Shown in pieces: positions 62,460 to 64,000 of a stretch of DNA of 64,000 nucleotides; the stretch's first letter is position 1, and every line of letters starts with the position of its first letter. The translations under genes and the position numbers were made by a program. Source of the stretch: an uncultured Lachnobacterium sp. (GTDB taxonomy: Bacteria; Bacillota; Clostridia; Lachnospirales; Lachnospiraceae); the NCBI GenBank assembly GCA_900550545.1, contig URSS01000011.1:1-64000 (forward strand), in the 5' to 3' direction. The notes below the pieces were generated by a model, which worked only from the letters and a program-made list of their open reading frames with translations, ran no database searches and was not told the origin of the DNA.

Positions 62460-63305
62460 ATGGAAAAAAAGGTGATTCAGCAGGAGTATTTGACAGGAGA
62501 GAGAGCACTTTTTATGTCGAAAGATCTTGCAATATATGATAGTGTATTTGCCGAAGGGGAGTCACCGCTGAAAGAAAGCGAAAATATAGAACTGCATGAC
62601 TGCCTGTTTCGGTGGAAGTATCCGCTTTGGTACTGCAATCATGTGCGTGCAGAGCAATGTACATGGTTTGATATGGCCAGAGCCGGCGTATGGTATACCA
62701 ATGATATTGAAGTGAAAGATACGATTATCGAGGCACCGAAGAACTTCAGACGATGCGATGGGGTCAAACTTACCAATGTAAATTTCCCGGATGCGCAGGA
62801 AACTTTATGGAATTGCAGTAATGTAGAAATGGATCATGTGGTCGCGAAGGGCGATTATTTTGCGATGAACTGCCAAAATATGAAATTAGATCATTTTGAA
62901 TTAGTCGGCAATTATTCATTTGATGGGGTATGCAATATGGAAATCCATAATGCGCGGATGCTTTCGAAGGATGCTTTTTGGAATACCGACAACGTGACGG
63001 TGTATGATTCCTTCATCTCCGGAGAATATCTCGGTTGGAATGCCAAGAACCTGACTTTGGTAAACTGTACCATTGAAAGTTTGCAGGGAATGTGCTATAT
63101 TGACAACCTCGTAATGAAAAACTGTAAGCTGATCAATACAACGCTTGCATTTGAGTATTCCACAGTGGATGCAGAAATTACAAGCAATATCAACAGTGTG
63201 ATGAACCCGTCCGGTGGAACAATTACGGCGGATCATATTGATGAATTGATTCTGGAAAAGGACAAAATAGATCCGAAGAAAACAAAAATTATATGCAGAA
63301 ACTAA
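62460..63305 (+). CDS. DUF3737 family protein, beta-helix
   Basis: The protein has 281 residues. It is made of short repeats of the form W/F-N-C-x-N-V-x-L/M-x-x-x-x-x (WNCSNVEMDHVV, MNCQNMKLDHFE, WNTDNVTVYDSF, WNAKNLTLVNCT), a right-handed beta-helix as in pectate-lyase-like proteins. DUF3737 has no established role. It has no signal peptide, so it is probably cytosolic. It is well conserved in gut Firmicutes, often as a lone gene. An SH3 gene follows. Confidence 0.88.
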   Translation: MEKKVIQQEYLTGERALFMSKDLAIYDSVFAEGESPLKESENIELHDCLFRWKYPLWYCNHVRAEQCTWFDMARAGVWYTNDIEVKDTIIEAPKNFRRCDGVKLTNVNFPDAQETLWNCSNVEMDHVVAKGDYFAMNCQNMKLDHFELVGNYSFDGVCNMEIHNARMLSKDAFWNTDNVTVYDSFISGEYLGWNAKNLTLVNCTIESLQGMCYIDNLVMKNCKLINTTLAFEYSTVDAEITSNINSVMNPSGGTITADHIDELILEKDKIDPKKTKIICRN

Positions 63306-63337
63306 TTGCATGAGGGGAACTGAAAGGAGAAGAACGT

Positions 63338-63772
63338 ATGAAGAAAAGTCACAGAAAAGATGTTATTATTGCCAGAATTATTTTCGCGGCAATGTGTGTT
63401 GCATTGATCGCGATTATTATCGGAGTAGTCTCGCTGATCAACAGTCATCGTGGGGATAACAAGTTGGATACGCAGACGCAACAGACAGAAAGCATGGAAC
63501 CGGCAACTGTAAATCCGGAACTCCCACCAGTCTCTGATGATGCGCAGGGAACACAGAATGATACTGTTTATGTATGGACAACCACTGGTGTGAATCTTCG
63601 AAGTGAGCCGAATACAGACTGTCAGATTGTATCGGTATTGGATGCAGAAGTGCAGTTGGAAGTGCTGAGTGATGAGGGAGAGTGGCTGAAGGTTTCTTAT
63701 AATGGAACGGAAGGTTATGTAAGTTCTGAATTTGTGACGGGAGATGACCCAGAAGATTTCCCGATGGAATAG
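63338..63772 (+). CDS. Membrane-anchored SH3b-domain protein
   Basis: The protein has 144 residues. A basic N-terminus and one span (IIFAAMCVALIAIIIGVVSL, near 14-33) precede a Gln/Thr-rich linker and a bacterial SH3 domain (VNLRSEPNTDCQIVSVLDA, WLKVSYNGTEGYVSSEFV). SH3b domains usually bind cell-wall peptides. No enzyme domain is attached. GGAG lies before the ATG. Confidence 0.85.
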   Translation: MKKSHRKDVIIARIIFAAMCVALIAIIIGVVSLINSHRGDNKLDTQTQQTESMEPATVNPELPPVSDDAQGTQNDTVYVWTTTGVNLRSEPNTDCQIVSVLDAEVQLEVLSDEGEWLKVSYNGTEGYVSSEFVTGDDPEDFPME

Positions 63773-63835
63773 AAGAAAGTAACCGCAGAGTATGCAGCCG
63801 CATATGCTATATTGATGAGAAATTGGAGCGTGCCT

Positions 63836-64000
63836 GTGGATTATAGCGGTGATTTATATCCAAAAATTCCATTTTATATGACATACCCGATGCAGAATAT
63901 GTATCTGACGGAGATGGAATATGAGAAGGATATCGAGCGAATGAAAAATTACTATCCGGAAAAGACAAAAGATATCATGAAACTTGTGGAAGAACGACTG
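63836..64000 (+). CDS. N-terminal fragment of an unknown protein (runs off the window)
   Basis: The frame starts at GTG 63836 with GGAG 7 bases upstream; ATG 63815 is in frame but lacks a site. It stays open to the edge for 55 residues. The visible part, VDYSGDLYPKIPFYMTYPMQ..., is rich in Met, Tyr and Glu, with no recognised domain. The rest is outside the window. Confidence 0.55.
   Translation, partial: MDYSGDLYPKIPFYMTYPMQNMYLTEMEYEKDIERMKNYYPEKTKDIMKLVEERL

Noticed and set aside
1..64000. CRISPR arrays, rRNA and tRNA genes, IS elements with terminal repeats
   Set aside because: No evenly spaced repeats, no cloverleaf or rRNA stretches and no DDE or serine transposase gene was found on reading; the only transposase-like gene is the Rpn type.

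Overview
The window is a bacterial chromosome segment of moderately low GC. Its gene content points to Lachnospiraceae (Clostridia), most like Roseburia or Agathobacter. The signs are the hisS-aspS pair, HemZ, MutS2, long-form HPF, an ECF sigma with an RsiV-like anti-sigma, a decayed flagellin C-terminus, and a beta-mannan oligosaccharide locus arranged like that described in Roseburia intestinalis. The genus is inference; no rRNA or tRNA gene is seen.

Layout. 1-3.0 kb is a small accessory zone: two tandem paralogues of unknown function, a membrane protein, a flagellin remnant, and an Rpn/PD-(D/E)XK transposase-type gene with a partial tandem duplicate. 3.3-9.0 kb holds a zinc-ribbon/VWA membrane protein, an AAA-ATPase/PD-(D/E)XK protein and an ECF sigma/anti-sigma pair with a candidate ECF promoter. 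9-32.8 kb is housekeeping: hpf, ddl-murF, a cyclophilin, a GNAT, a Rel/SpoT enzyme, a metallo-hydrolase with hemZ, an arginase-fold protein, hisS-aspS, a two-component system co-directional with mutS2, a degenerate HtrA-like protein, a YhaM-like nuclease and an RlmD-type methyltransferase.

32.8-43.1 kb is accessory again. It has a Fic protein lacking the catalytic His, then a potassium module (TrkH, TrkA, a membrane-anchored LysR-substrate-domain protein, KdpD, KdpE) with no KdpFABC. After it comes an intact GH32 beta-fructosidase flanked by a stub of a sugar ABC permease and a stub of a PfkB fructokinase, which looks like the wreck of a sucrose/fructan operon, and then a DUF4422 glycosyltransferase.

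43.2-61.6 kb is a carbohydrate region dominated by mannooligosaccharide use: a mutarotase-like protein, hexose-phosphate mutase, an unknown membrane protein, GH36 alpha-galactosidase, a LacI and an AraC regulator, an ABC importer (binding protein plus two permeases), cellobiose 2-epimerase, two GH130 phosphorylases, two SGNH acetyl esterases (CE17-like with CBM35-like tail, and CE2) and mannose-6-phosphate isomerase. Together these would import acetylated, galactosylated mannooligosaccharides, strip the decorations, epimerise and phosphorolyse the chain, and feed Man-1-P through Man-6-P to Fru-6-P. No endo-mannanase is present here. A 200-bp nested-hairpin element lies between the AraC gene and the importer. 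The window ends with a polysaccharide deacetylase, a DUF3737 protein, an SH3 protein and a truncated unknown gene.

Nothing here clearly demands a wholly new system. The best candidates for a second look are the potassium module with its unusual fourth gene, the structured repeat, the remnant-flanked GH32 gene, the Fic variant and the HtrA-like protein with a lost triad.
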